Assembly: GCF_008632455.1 (NCBI RefSeq)
Contig: NZ_CP043929.1
Coordinates: 2,914,001-2,978,000, forward strand
Length of the DNA: 64,000 nucleotides
Direction: 5' to 3'
Origin: Methylomonas rhizoryzae
GTDB taxonomy: Bacteria > Pseudomonadota > Gammaproteobacteria > Methylococcales > Methylomonadaceae
Below the pieces are notes generated by a model. It was given only the letters and a program-made list of their open reading frames with translations, did no database searches and was not told the origin of the DNA. Below are positions 43,001-50,470 of the stretch, in pieces (the stretch's first letter is position 1; each line of letters opens with the position of its first letter). Position numbers and translations under genes: made by a program.

Positions 43001-44524
43001 TTATAATCTTACTTGACCAAAGGCAACCAATTGGGTGATAGTTGCCCCTGCTGATTTTCCAGGTTTTACAGCCAATTCCATTTTTTGGCCTTCCCTAACC
43101 AGTCTTATCAAAAATGGGTGATCTGGGCTACGCCCTAAAGCCATTGATATGTCAGTAGGTTCAATCAATGGTTTATCATCAATACCTATCAATATATCAT
43201 CAAGATGAAAACCGCTTTTTGAAAACAACCCCTTTTTATCAATATCCATAATCATGAAACCAAGGCTTTCCCCAAATTCATCAGGATTTTTTAATCGATG
43301 AATTGATGCGCTCAAATACTTTTGCATATTGTCGGGCAATCCTTTAAGTTTGGCTGCACGCTCAAAATAAATAATTGCATTCTCACCATCGGCTTCTGCA
43401 TATGATGTGTATGCTAGACTTAATAACTTCGATATATCTTTTTCTTCGGGGTCAAGTTTTTTATTTTTGCGCCCATAAATCTCAGCTTCTGTTAATGACT
43501 CGCTTAACCCTATAGTTCTACGCATCATTTTTATGTAGGGGTCATTAATTGTGGCTGAAATATATTTGTCGGTAGCCGCATTTAGCTTTGAGCTAGCTTC
43601 TGTTAAGACTTTAACTTTGTCTTTATGATAATCGAGGGATTTTTGCGTAAGTAGCTTAGCTCCCTCAACTCCCCTGATAATAGGTACGTCCTTAATGCCA
43701 GCCGTTCCAAGTCCGAGTTGAAACGGCAACAATTCTTCGTCATTACGCGCCAAAAGCACAACAGTAGAAACTACTGTACATAATTCAATTTTAACGCTGG
43801 CTAGTTTCTCAGCACGTTGAGAGGTTATGTTTGCATAGGATTCTGTGTCGCTGTAATTTAGCGACACAGTATGCTGTACGCTTTCAACATATCTTTGTAA
43901 ATAATCCAATGCTAAAGCGATGTGCTCATACGCACTTCTGAATTTCGAAATATCATTTTCGCCTAATGTTAGTAAATCGTTCTGATGAGCTTTCCATGTG
44001 CTATCTGAAATTGGGAATTTTTCTATGAGGGATTTAATGTACGAATGGTAATCACGATAATGATTTTTTACCCTTTCTCTAAAAGACAATTCTGTTTCAT
44101 TAACCCTTCTTTTCTCATATTTCTCAAAAGGCTGTAACAAAGTGTCGTCTTCTATGGCGGTTAGCAGTGTCCCGATTGTTTGGACATCTGAACCAAGTTC
44201 ATTAAATACAGCCGAAAAAGCGGCATTGGCACGTTCATTTAGTGTTTTTTGTATAGCAGTTCCTTGGTTTTCTCTATGAGCATAAAGGTTTTGCAATCCT
44301 TGCAACAGGAATCCAAGTAGAACAATTGTTAGGGTGATAATGAATCCATGACTGAGGATGACGTGAACAATACCAGCCCCTGCTTCTTTGGACACTTCAG
44401 GGATAATTTTTGCTTTTATGAGAACTTTAAATAGGCTAAACAAAAGGAATAGAGCAAAACCAGCCAACACCAGTGGATGGGTTAAAAATGGAGCTATTTT
44501 TGCGAATTCAATATTTGTATTCAT
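43001..44524 (-). CDS. Membrane protein with C-terminal PDZ domain (507 aa)
   Basis: Two N-terminal membrane helices (PLVLAGFALFLLFSLFKVLI and GIVHVILSHGFIITLTIVLL) precede a long, helical, probably coiled-coil domain (about 90-370) rich in Glu/Lys. Residues of about 415-490 are a PDZ fold: SLGFMIMDIDKKGLFSKSGF, HLDDILIGIDDKPLIEPTDI and FLIRLVREGQKMELAVKPG. No protease domain is present. The gene is much AT-richer than neighbouring core genes, consistent with transfer. It fills the largest cassette of array 1, between attC-like sites at 42918 and 44569. Function unknown; a membrane sensor or scaffold is a guess. Confidence 0.72.
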   Translation of the reverse strand: MNTNIEFAKIAPFLTHPLVLAGFALFLLFSLFKVLIKAKIIPEVSKEAGAGIVHVILSHGFIITLTIVLLGFLLQGLQNLYAHRENQGTAIQKTLNERANAAFSAVFNELGSDVQTIGTLLTAIEDDTLLQPFEKYEKRRVNETELSFRERVKNHYRDYHSYIKSLIEKFPISDSTWKAHQNDLLTLGENDISKFRSAYEHIALALDYLQRYVESVQHTVSLNYSDTESYANITSQRAEKLASVKIELCTVVSTVVLLARNDEELLPFQLGLGTAGIKDVPIIRGVEGAKLLTQKSLDYHKDKVKVLTEASSKLNAATDKYISATINDPYIKMMRRTIGLSESLTEAEIYGRKNKKLDPEEKDISKLLSLAYTSYAEADGENAIIYFERAAKLKGLPDNMQKYLSASIHRLKNPDEFGESLGFMIMDIDKKGLFSKSGFHLDDILIGIDDKPLIEPTDISMALGRSPDHPFLIRLVREGQKMELAVKPGKSAGATITQLVAFGQVRL

Positions 44525-44568
44525 AAAAGCAGTTTGTATTTGTGTAAAGTAGTATCAACGCTAACAGA

Positions 44569-44611
44569 GCCTAACGCCCAGCGAAGCGTCCCTTTGAGCG
44601 CCGCGTCATGC
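44569..44611 (-). repeat. Degenerate attC-like site
   Basis: The minus strand ends with GCGTTAGGC (GTTAGGC = perfect GTTRRRY box, 44569-44575) preceded by a weakly paired GC-rich segment. GCATGAC at 44605-44611 may be a mutated RYYYAAC box. The stem is poor, so the site is likely decayed or only half visible. Confidence 0.45.
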
Positions 44612-44615
44612 GAAT

Positions 44616-45089
44616 TTACCTTTTTTCCTTCGCCCATTCTCTTAGCTGCTGTATTTTGGTCGATGCATCATTGGTGTTGTATAAAGAAAACGAACCAGAG
44701 CAATTACCTACTAACCCGTTTGATTCTTTGCTAATAAAAATCACATATTCCCAGCCGGGCCGAAGGTCCAGCATGCAGTTCCCATTGGTGAAGGGTAATT
44801 CTTTTAGGAAATTTGGAGAAAACTTTTTTCCTTTAAATATTTCCTTTTCTTCGAAAGAGACGCGGACATATTCCCCATCAGCCATATCAATGATGTCAGA
44901 ATTAGCATTTTCTAATTCACTAGCATCCCTAATTTCTGAGACAGTGATTTTTACATGCGCCACATAGTCGGCTTTGTTAAATCGGCTTTGCTCTGTTTCG
45001 CCACTTGCACATTTACAGGCCAAGACAGCTTGCACTGGAAGTAAAGCCAGAATAAAAGCTATAAAAATCGCTGGAAAAATTTTAAACAT
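44616..45089 (-). CDS. Secreted TIMP/netrin-like cassette protein (157 aa)
   Basis: A signal peptide (MFKIFPAIFIAFILALLPVQ) is followed by ACKCASGETEQSRFNKADYV, the CxC start typical of tissue-inhibitor-of-metalloprotease (TIMP/NTR)-like OB folds. Further on are YVRVSFEEKEIFKGKKF, CMLDLRPGWEYVIFISKES and GNCSGSFSLYN, with Cys residues that could pair. Such bacterial proteins are periplasmic or surface proteins of unknown role. ATG 45089 was chosen since AGGA lies just upstream; another ATG at 45110 sits inside the attC box. It is AT-rich compared with core genes. Confidence 0.7.
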   Translation of the reverse strand: MFKIFPAIFIAFILALLPVQAVLACKCASGETEQSRFNKADYVAHVKITVSEIRDASELENANSDIIDMADGEYVRVSFEEKEIFKGKKFSPNFLKELPFTNGNCMLDLRPGWEYVIFISKESNGLVGNCSGSFSLYNTNDASTKIQQLREWAKEKR

Positions 45090-45106
45090 CGTCCTGGAGG
45101 TGCCGC

Positions 45107-45164
45107 GCATAACTTATAAGCATTTATACGTCATGTAGAGCATGACGTATAAATGTTGTTGAAC
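45107..45164 (-). repeat. attC-like site with perfect 15-bp stem
   Basis: Minus strand: GTTCAAC (RYYYAAC), then CATTTATACGTCATG, a 5-nt loop, CATGACGTATAAATG, and after CTTATAA the box GTTATGC (as in Vibrio-type repeats). The 15-bp stem at 45121-45135/45141-45155 is perfect. The site separates the TIMP-like gene from the small frameshifted gene. Confidence 0.65.
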
Positions 45165-45393
45165 TAAACCGCCCTTGTTAAGGCTAGCTTCCAGGTTATT
45201 CTTCATAGTAAGGGGATTGTATTGCGGGGCCTTGTGGTTGTCGATCAAAATAAGGCTCGACAAGGATAGGATTTGATCTTGGACCGGCTTATTTTCTTCC
45301 ACAAACTGTGATCTCTGCGCCTTGAGCATTGAGTGAAAGACTTAACAACAACGCCAAATGTGCTGTTACGAGTATGGTGAAACGCTGATTCAT
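45114..45393 (-). pseudogene. Small secreted cassette gene, probably frameshifted
   Basis: ATG 45393 follows AGGAGG at ideal spacing, directly after an attC-like box. It encodes a signal peptide (MNQRFTILVTAHLALLLSLS, then LNAQGA) but stops after 34 codons at 45289. An overlapping frame (45329-45114) continues with VEENKPVQDQILSLSSLILI and LTMKNNLEASLNKGGLVQQH. A single frameshift near 45295-45325 would join them into a protein of about 90 residues. The 34-residue peptide alone could still be made. No family recognised. Confidence 0.5.
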
Positions 45394-45410
45394 CAAGTCC
45401 TCCTGATTGC

Positions 45411-45497
45411 GCCTAACGATAAGGGTAACTTGATGGCAAAAGCGTAGCGACGATAGGAGCGTAGCTTTGGCCGGTCAAGTTGACCCGCTGGTTAGAA
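45411..45497 (-). repeat. attC-like recombination site (87 bp)
   Basis: Plus strand: GCCTAAC (45411-45417), then GGGTAACTTGATGGCAAAAGC pairing with the inverse of GCTTTGGCCGGTCAAGTTGACCC over about 20 bp with a few bulges, then GTTAGAA (45491-45497). The outer boxes are RYYYAAC and nearly GTTRRRY. It has a long stem with an imperfect, loop-bearing centre, as expected for attC. Confidence 0.75.
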
Positions 45498-45500
45498 CTC

Positions 45501-45604
45501 TTAATAGCTAACAACATCGGTGCAAGTTTCATAAGCGGGCAACCCATCTTTTAACCAAAAATATTCAATACAATTTGGCTTTCCATAGAAGTGGCCCCAT
45601 TGGT
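45501..45604 (-). pseudogene. 3' end of a cassette gene truncated by IS3
   Basis: A minus-strand frame ending at a TAA (45501-45503) reads QWGHFYGKPNCIEYFWLKD then GLPAYETCTDVVSY, a plausible real C-terminus. It stops right at the left end of the IS3 element, and no matching N-terminal part is seen on the other side. The IS probably removed or displaced the rest. Confidence 0.5.
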
Positions 45605-45648
45605 TTGAACAGTAAATCGATGATTTAAAGTGAAATCCCTGCCATGGT

Positions 45649-46527
45649 TTAGGCGGCCAACTTGAGGGTTGGCACCCCATCGTTATACGCCTGATGAGGC
45701 GTTTTTCGTTTCAAACTGGAATGCGGTCGTTCGTGGTTGTACCACTCGAAATAATCCAGGATTGAAGCGCGGGCTTGGCCGACGGAATCGTAGGCATGCA
45801 GGTAAACCCGCTCGTATTTGACCGATCGCCATAGGAGCTCAACAAAGACATTATCCCGCCAAGCACCCCGACCGTCCATACTGAGCAGACAGCCCTGACC
45901 TTTCACGGCATCGACAAACGCCTTGGCGGTAAACTGGCTGCCTTGGTCAGTGTTGACGATATCCGGCTTGCCGTAGCGCTTGAAAGCCTGTTCCAGCACG
46001 TCCACCGCATGACAGGCTTCCAGCGTAATCGCCACCTTGGCGGCCAGGACTTTGCGAGTGGCCCAGTCGACGACCGCCGTTAAATACGCGAATCCTTTGG
46101 CCAGCGGGATGTCGGTGGTATCTAGCGCCCAGACCTGATTGGCACGGTTGATGGTCATGCCCCGCAGCAAGTAGGGATAGATTTCATGCCCCGGCGTCTT
46201 CTTGCTGGTATTGGGTTTGCAGTACACGGCTTCGATGCCCATTTTCGCCATCAAGGTTTTCACATGCTTGCGGCCAATCGGGATGCCTTGCCGATTCAGC
46301 TGATCCCGTAACTGGCGAGCGCCCATGAATGGGTGTTTCAGGTGCAGTGCGTCGAGTCGGCGCATGATGTCAAATTCGCGCTCCGGAACCGGCTTGGGCA
46401 GGTAGTACACACTGCCGCGACTGATGCCTAATAGCTTGGCCTGCCGACCAATCGGCAATTTGGATTGACGGTCGATCATCGCTTTGCGCTCAGCAATCCC
46501 GCCTGGGTGAGCGCGCCTTCTAAAAAA
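45649..46527 (-). CDS. IS3 transposase OrfB (DDE integrase core)
   Basis: The rve-type catalytic domain shows QVWALDTTDIPL (first Asp), DIVNTDQGSQFTAKAF (second Asp), and NVFVELLWRSVKYERVYLH (Glu), then YNHERPHSSLKRKTPHQAY. An N-terminal HTH-like SRGSVYYLPKPVPEREFDIM precedes it. It is probably produced as an OrfAB fusion by -1 frameshift at A-TTTTTT-A (plus 46521-46527). OrfB could also start at ATG 46479, which overlaps the OrfA stop (ATGA). It appears intact. Confidence 0.88.
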   Translation of the reverse strand, partial: FFRRRAHPGGIAERKAMIDRQSKLPIGRQAKLLGISRGSVYYLPKPVPEREFDIMRRLDALHLKHPFMGARQLRDQLNRQGIPIGRKHVKTLMAKMGIEAVYCKPNTSKKTPGHEIYPYLLRGMTINRANQVWALDTTDIPLAKGFAYLTAVVDWATRKVLAAKVAITLEACHAVDVLEQAFKRYGKPDIVNTDQGSQFTAKAFVDAVKGQGCLLSMDGRGAWRDNVFVELLWRSVKYERVYLHAYDSVGQARASILDYFEWYNHERPHSSLKRKTPHQAYNDGVPTLKLAA

Positions 46528-46781
46528 TCGTTCTCCAATGTCAGTTGACCGATTTTCGCGTGTAGGGCTTGCAGATCGACGGGTGGCGATTCCGGCTCCG
46601 CGGGCTTCCCAAACACCTCGGCGGCCCGCTCGCTCAGCTGCTTCTTCCAATCGACAATCTGATTTTGATGAACCTCGAATTCCTGGGTCAACTGCCCCAA
46701 GGTTTTATCGCCCGCCAAGGCCGCCAGGGCGACTTTGGCTTTGAAGACCGGTGAATGTTTTCTTCGCGGTTTTTTAGACAT
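46476..46781 (-). CDS. IS3 transposase OrfA
   Basis: 101 residues with the HTH_Tnp_1 fold: RRKHSPVFKAKVALAALAGD, LGQLTQEFEVHQNQIVDWKK, then a leucine-zipper-like end (ALHAKIGQLTLENDFLEGAL). It binds the IS ends and is the upstream half of the OrfAB transposase. ATG 46781 has GGAG 6 nt upstream. The slippery heptamer for the OrfB shift lies near its 3' end. Confidence 0.88.
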   Translation of the reverse strand: MSKKPRRKHSPVFKAKVALAALAGDKTLGQLTQEFEVHQNQIVDWKKQLSERAAEVFGKPAEPESPPVDLQALHAKIGQLTLENDFLEGALTQAGLLSAKR

Positions 46782-46899
46782 CTTCTGCTCCATTGCTTTG
46801 TCCTTACGGACGTTCAAAAGTAGCAGGTCTTTCACTTAATCGGTTGTTCAATTTTTCGGCACCACCTCTCAAACTGAGTTGACACCTTGAAAGGGCTGC

Positions 46900-47688
46900 T
46901 CATGCGTGGTTCCAAACCTTTACCGCTGAGAGCAACAAAATACCAGCCAGCAGCGGAAGCAAGATATGGGTTGGAATAACGCCCAGCAACTGACTGCCAA
47001 TGAATGCGCCCAAGAACGACCCCGCCACCATGAACACGACGAAACGGCGCTCAGTGCGAATGACGGAAAAACTTTGGTCTCGGCTGTAACGTGAAAAACC
47101 AACAATCATCGTAGGCAGGCTTACGGCAAGCGAAAGACTACCAGCGAGCTTAATGTCGGCACCAAAGAGCAACACGATGGTTGGAATAAGCAACTCGCCG
47201 CCAGCGACCCCCATGAGTGAGGCAACAACGCCAATGCCAAAACCGGCGTTAGCGCCAGCAATGACTAGCGGCATCCCGGTAAGCGACACTGCCGAAGAAG
47301 CAGACGTGCCGTGACCAAAGACCAAGACAAACGCAATTACCACCAAGAGTACGGCCAGCACACGATAGAGAACGTGCGACTTCAGTTTTGTTGCCCAATC
47401 GGCACCGAACCACGCCCCGGCAAGACTGCCAGCCAGAAGAGTAAAGATGATATTGGCGTGTTCAAGCAACTGTTGGAACGGAACTGACGATGCGCGGAAG
47501 GGCAAAGCGGACGCAACGACGGCGAGGCTCATGGCCTTGTTGAGGATGACTGCCGGCAAAGCGGAATAACCAAAGACCCCAATGAGAAGAGGAAGACGGA
47601 ATTCGGCACCTCCGAGGCCAATAAGTCCTCCAAGTGTGCCAACGGCGGCACCAGCACTTGTACTCAAAATGAGGTTTTTGGATTTCAT
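46900..47688 (-). CDS. TauE/SafE (TSUP) family exporter
   Basis: 262 residues with about eight hydrophobic helices. The N-terminal repeat has AVGTLGGLIGLGGAEFRLPL and the second half has GFGIGVVASLMGVAGGELLI, the duplicated Gly-rich TSUP motif. Family members move sulfite, sulfonates, thiosulfate or other small anions across the inner membrane; the substrate is unknown. It lies right after the IS3 element with no partner gene in an obvious operon. Confidence 0.85.
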   Translation of the reverse strand: MKSKNLILSTSAGAAVGTLGGLIGLGGAEFRLPLLIGVFGYSALPAVILNKAMSLAVVASALPFRASSVPFQQLLEHANIIFTLLAGSLAGAWFGADWATKLKSHVLYRVLAVLLVVIAFVLVFGHGTSASSAVSLTGMPLVIAGANAGFGIGVVASLMGVAGGELLIPTIVLLFGADIKLAGSLSLAVSLPTMIVGFSRYSRDQSFSVIRTERRFVVFMVAGSFLGAFIGSQLLGVIPTHILLPLLAGILLLSAVKVWNHA

Positions 47689-48140
47689 AAGCAGTGAAGA
47701 GATAAAGAAACCTAGTACTTAGATAGTTCCGTATATCTACTACGAAACCTGTGTAGCCACAATATTTTTTGATTCGCAAGACTTTTTCCCGACTGTATAT
47801 CATCCAAACTGCGCCGAATGCCGATGGCACGATTGCCATGCTAGCCGCTCCCGCATCCTCTCCGTCCGGCATTCGGAACGCGACTCGAGCAGTGCGGGTG
47901 CCGGGCTGCCGCAATTTTCTAGCGTAACTTAGTCCGAAAATCGCTACGCAATCGCCCGCAGGCTTACAGGGTTTGGCGGTGTATCGGCTCTACCAACGTT
48001 ACCGATGAGAAATACTTTGCCGCGGATAGCGGCTTGTAAATCGCGGCGGAGTACCGCTGCCGCCGTCAATGAATCCGCTTAATACCGGTAGTCACGCGTT
48101 CAACGGTTTAGCCGTCGAATAGGAGTCCGCCCCAAACGCG
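47689..48140. other. Intergenic region, no gene seen
   Basis: About 450 bases between eutC and the TSUP gene, both on the minus strand. No ribosome site, tRNA or clear terminator is visible. The GC-rich part near 47820-48140 could be decayed coding DNA, but no family could be read. Confidence 0.35.
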
Positions 48141-48923
48141 CTAAGGCTTGGCCGCTATCAACTTCGTATCGCCCGCTACTAGCGCCGGCGGCATATCGTC
48201 TTTCAGCGCGACGCCGGAAATACCCTTAAGCAGCGCCGCTTCGGACAAATAACGCAAGGTGGCCGCCGCCGCGGCGTAACTCAATCCGTGCGGCGGGCGG
48301 ATGTTGGAAATGCAGTTGCGCTCGGCGTCGGTTTTACCGGGCTGCGGCGCGTAAGTCAGATAAATGCCCAAGCTGTCGGCGGCGCTCAGCCCCGGCCGCT
48401 CTCCGACCACGATGACCGCCAGCCGGGCGCCGAGCAGCGCACCGATTTCGTCGGCAACTGCCACCCGCGCGTCCGCCAGCAAACACAATGGGGCAATTTG
48501 CAAACCGGCTTGCCGGTAAGCCTGTAATACGGCCTGCAACAAACCCGGCGCGTGCGCCTCGACCGCGCTGGTCGACAAGCCGTTGCTGACGATCAATGTC
48601 ACGTCAACCGGTTGTAACAGCTTGTCCTTTGCAGCCGCTAAGTGCTGATGACTCTCGGCTGCCAATTGCCGGCCCAGGTCCGGCCGCCGCAGATAAACCT
48701 GCCGGTCGCCGGCCTGGGTAGCCAAAATCAGGCTAGGCATGTCCATGGCCGCGACCGATTCGGCCAAGGCTTGGGGCGACCACGCTTGCAACACAGCATC
48801 TCGAGCAGCCGCGTGCGCCAGTTGAAACTCCAGTTGTGCGGCGGTCGGCAGCGCACAACCGGCCCGGCCTTGACCGATGCGGGCTTGCGTATATCGGCGC
48901 AATACCTGCCAAGGATCGTTCAC
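48141..48923 (-). CDS. eutC: Ethanolamine ammonia-lyase small subunit
   Basis: 260 residues. The N-terminus VNDPWQVLRRYTQARIGQGR is typical of EutC, followed by LPTAAQLEFQLAHAAARDAV. VDVTLIVSNGLSTSAVEAHA, VVGERPGLSAADSLGIYLTY, and CISNIRPPHGLSYAAAAATL follow in the family order. With EutB it forms the adenosylcobalamin-dependent lyase that converts ethanolamine to acetaldehyde and ammonia. The GTG start at 48923 overlaps the eutB stop (GTGA), so the subunits are coupled. Longer frames upstream read inside eutB in the wrong frame. Confidence 0.93.
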   Translation of the reverse strand: MNDPWQVLRRYTQARIGQGRAGCALPTAAQLEFQLAHAAARDAVLQAWSPQALAESVAAMDMPSLILATQAGDRQVYLRRPDLGRQLAAESHQHLAAAKDKLLQPVDVTLIVSNGLSTSAVEAHAPGLLQAVLQAYRQAGLQIAPLCLLADARVAVADEIGALLGARLAVIVVGERPGLSAADSLGIYLTYAPQPGKTDAERNCISNIRPPHGLSYAAAAATLRYLSEAALLKGISGVALKDDMPPALVAGDTKLIAAKP

Positions 48924-50308
48924 GAAGCGTGCTCCACCAAGTCCGAAAAGCCTTGCAACAACGGTGTCTGCAAGCGCCTGTCCGCTAAACGGTTTTCGCC
49001 GTCGAAAATTCCCATTTGTTCCAGCCAAGCCTCGAACTCCGGCGCCGGCCGCAAACCCAGCACCTGGCGCAAGTACAGGGCGTCGTGAAACGAGGTGCTT
49101 TGATAAGCCAGCATCACGTCGTCCGCGCCCGGCACGCCCATGATGAAGTTGCAGCCGGCAACGCCGAGCAGGGTCAACAAATTGTCCATGTCGTTTTGGT
49201 CGGCCTCGGCATGATTGGTGTAGCAAATGTCGCAACCCATCGGTAAGCCCATCAACTTGCCGCAAAAATGGTCTTCCAGGCCGGCCCGGATGATTTGCTT
49301 GCCGTCGTACAAATATTCCGGGCCGATAAAACCGACCACGCTATTGACCAGGAAGGGCTGAAATTCGCGCGCCACCGCGTACGCTCTGGCCTCGCAGGTT
49401 TGCGCATCTACGCCGTGATGGGCGTTGGCGGACAAGGCGCTGCCTTGCCCGGTTTCGAAATACATCAACTGCGCGCCGTCCGGACCTCGATTTAGACTTT
49501 CGGCCAGCGCTTTAGCTTCGCGCAGCAAGGCTAAATCGATGCCGAAACCGGCGTTGGCGGCCTCGGTACCGGCGATGGATTGAAACACCAAATCGACTGG
49601 TGCACCGCGTTGCATCAAGGCCATGCTGGTGGTGACGTGGCTGAGCACGCAGGCTTGGGTGGGAATGTGTTGGCTCTGGATCAATTCGTCGAGCAGCTGC
49701 AGCAAACCGCGCACGTTGTGCAGATTGTCGGTAGCCGGATTGATGCCGATCACCGCATCGCCGCTGCCGTACATCAAGCCGTCCAGTATCGCCGCGGCGA
49801 TGCCTTTGCTGTCGTCGACCGGATGGTTGGGCTGCAGGCGGGTGGAAAGCCTGCCCGGCAAGCCCACCGTGCTGCGAAAGCGGCTGACTACGGGCCTGCG
49901 TTTGGCGACTGCGATCAGATCCTGATTGCGCATGAGTTTGCTGACCGCCGCCAACATCTCCGGCGTTAGCGCGGCGGTCAAAACGGTTAAATCGGTGGAT
50001 TCGGTCAACAAATGCTCGCGTAATTCGCCGACCGTCATCAGCGCCAGCGGCTTAAACGCCGCGGAATCCTGTTGTTCGAAAATCAGGCGGCTTACCTCGT
50101 CCCGTTCCGGCTCAATCAAAGGCTCTTCGATGAAACGGCAAAGCGGCACCTCAGCCAGCAAGCGTTGCGCTAAAGCGCGCTCCACTTCGGATTCGGCCGC
50201 CAAGCCGGCCAATTCGTCGGCGGCTCGGCGCGGCGAAGCTTTTGCCAGCAATGTCCGCAAATTTGCGAAATGGTAGTTTTTTCCGTTTAACTGAGTCGAA
50301 AAAGCCAT
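48920..50308 (-). CDS. eutB: Ethanolamine ammonia-lyase large subunit
   Basis: 462 residues, a normal length. Conserved blocks are STVGLPGRLSTRLQPNHPVD, DAVIGINPATDN, HVTTSMALMQRGAPVDLVFQ, AGTEAANAGFGIDLALL, YFETGQGSALSANAHHGVD, DHFCGKLMGLPMGCDICYTN, HAEADQNDMDNLLTLLGVAG and FIMGVPGADDVMLAYQSTSF. It is the catalytic, B12-binding subunit of the EutBC lyase. ATG 50308 gives the family start MAFSTQLNGKNYHF. No eutA reactivase, shell proteins or aldehyde dehydrogenase are near, so acetaldehyde must be handled elsewhere. Confidence 0.95.
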   Translation of the reverse strand: MAFSTQLNGKNYHFANLRTLLAKASPRRAADELAGLAAESEVERALAQRLLAEVPLCRFIEEPLIEPERDEVSRLIFEQQDSAAFKPLALMTVGELREHLLTESTDLTVLTAALTPEMLAAVSKLMRNQDLIAVAKRRPVVSRFRSTVGLPGRLSTRLQPNHPVDDSKGIAAAILDGLMYGSGDAVIGINPATDNLHNVRGLLQLLDELIQSQHIPTQACVLSHVTTSMALMQRGAPVDLVFQSIAGTEAANAGFGIDLALLREAKALAESLNRGPDGAQLMYFETGQGSALSANAHHGVDAQTCEARAYAVAREFQPFLVNSVVGFIGPEYLYDGKQIIRAGLEDHFCGKLMGLPMGCDICYTNHAEADQNDMDNLLTLLGVAGCNFIMGVPGADDVMLAYQSTSFHDALYLRQVLGLRPAPEFEAWLEQMGIFDGENRLADRRLQTPLLQGFSDLVEHAS

Positions 50309-50470
50309 AATTATGTTCGCTAGAAAGCCGAGCGCCGAGCTTAGCGACGGCAGATGACAGCCGGATGACACACCCAAGGGACGACACGCTGCAGAAGACT
50401 GCGTTTCACATCGTTGCCATATACTGCTTATAAACTTTCATACTTCTATTCACAAGCGTTGCCATAGGTT

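Larger units (their letters stand above)
45605..46851 (-). mobile_element. IS3-family insertion sequence
   Basis: About 1.25 kb, bounded by imperfect inverted ends (TTGAACA... at 45605 and ...TGTTCAA at 46845-46851), with further matching blocks AGTGAAA and CCTGC just inside. It has the two overlapping reading frames of an IS3 element. No clear target duplication is visible. It lies at the right end of cassette array 1 and truncates a cassette gene. Confidence 0.85.

Noticed and set aside
45114..45329. 71-codon frame as an independent gene
   Set aside because: The better start with AGGAGG and a signal peptide lies upstream in another frame, so this looks like the second half of a frameshifted gene; its end also runs through an attC-like stem.
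47462..47914. 150-codon minus-strand frame overlapping the TSUP gene start
   Set aside because: It shares DNA with the clear TSUP gene in another frame and has no domain.
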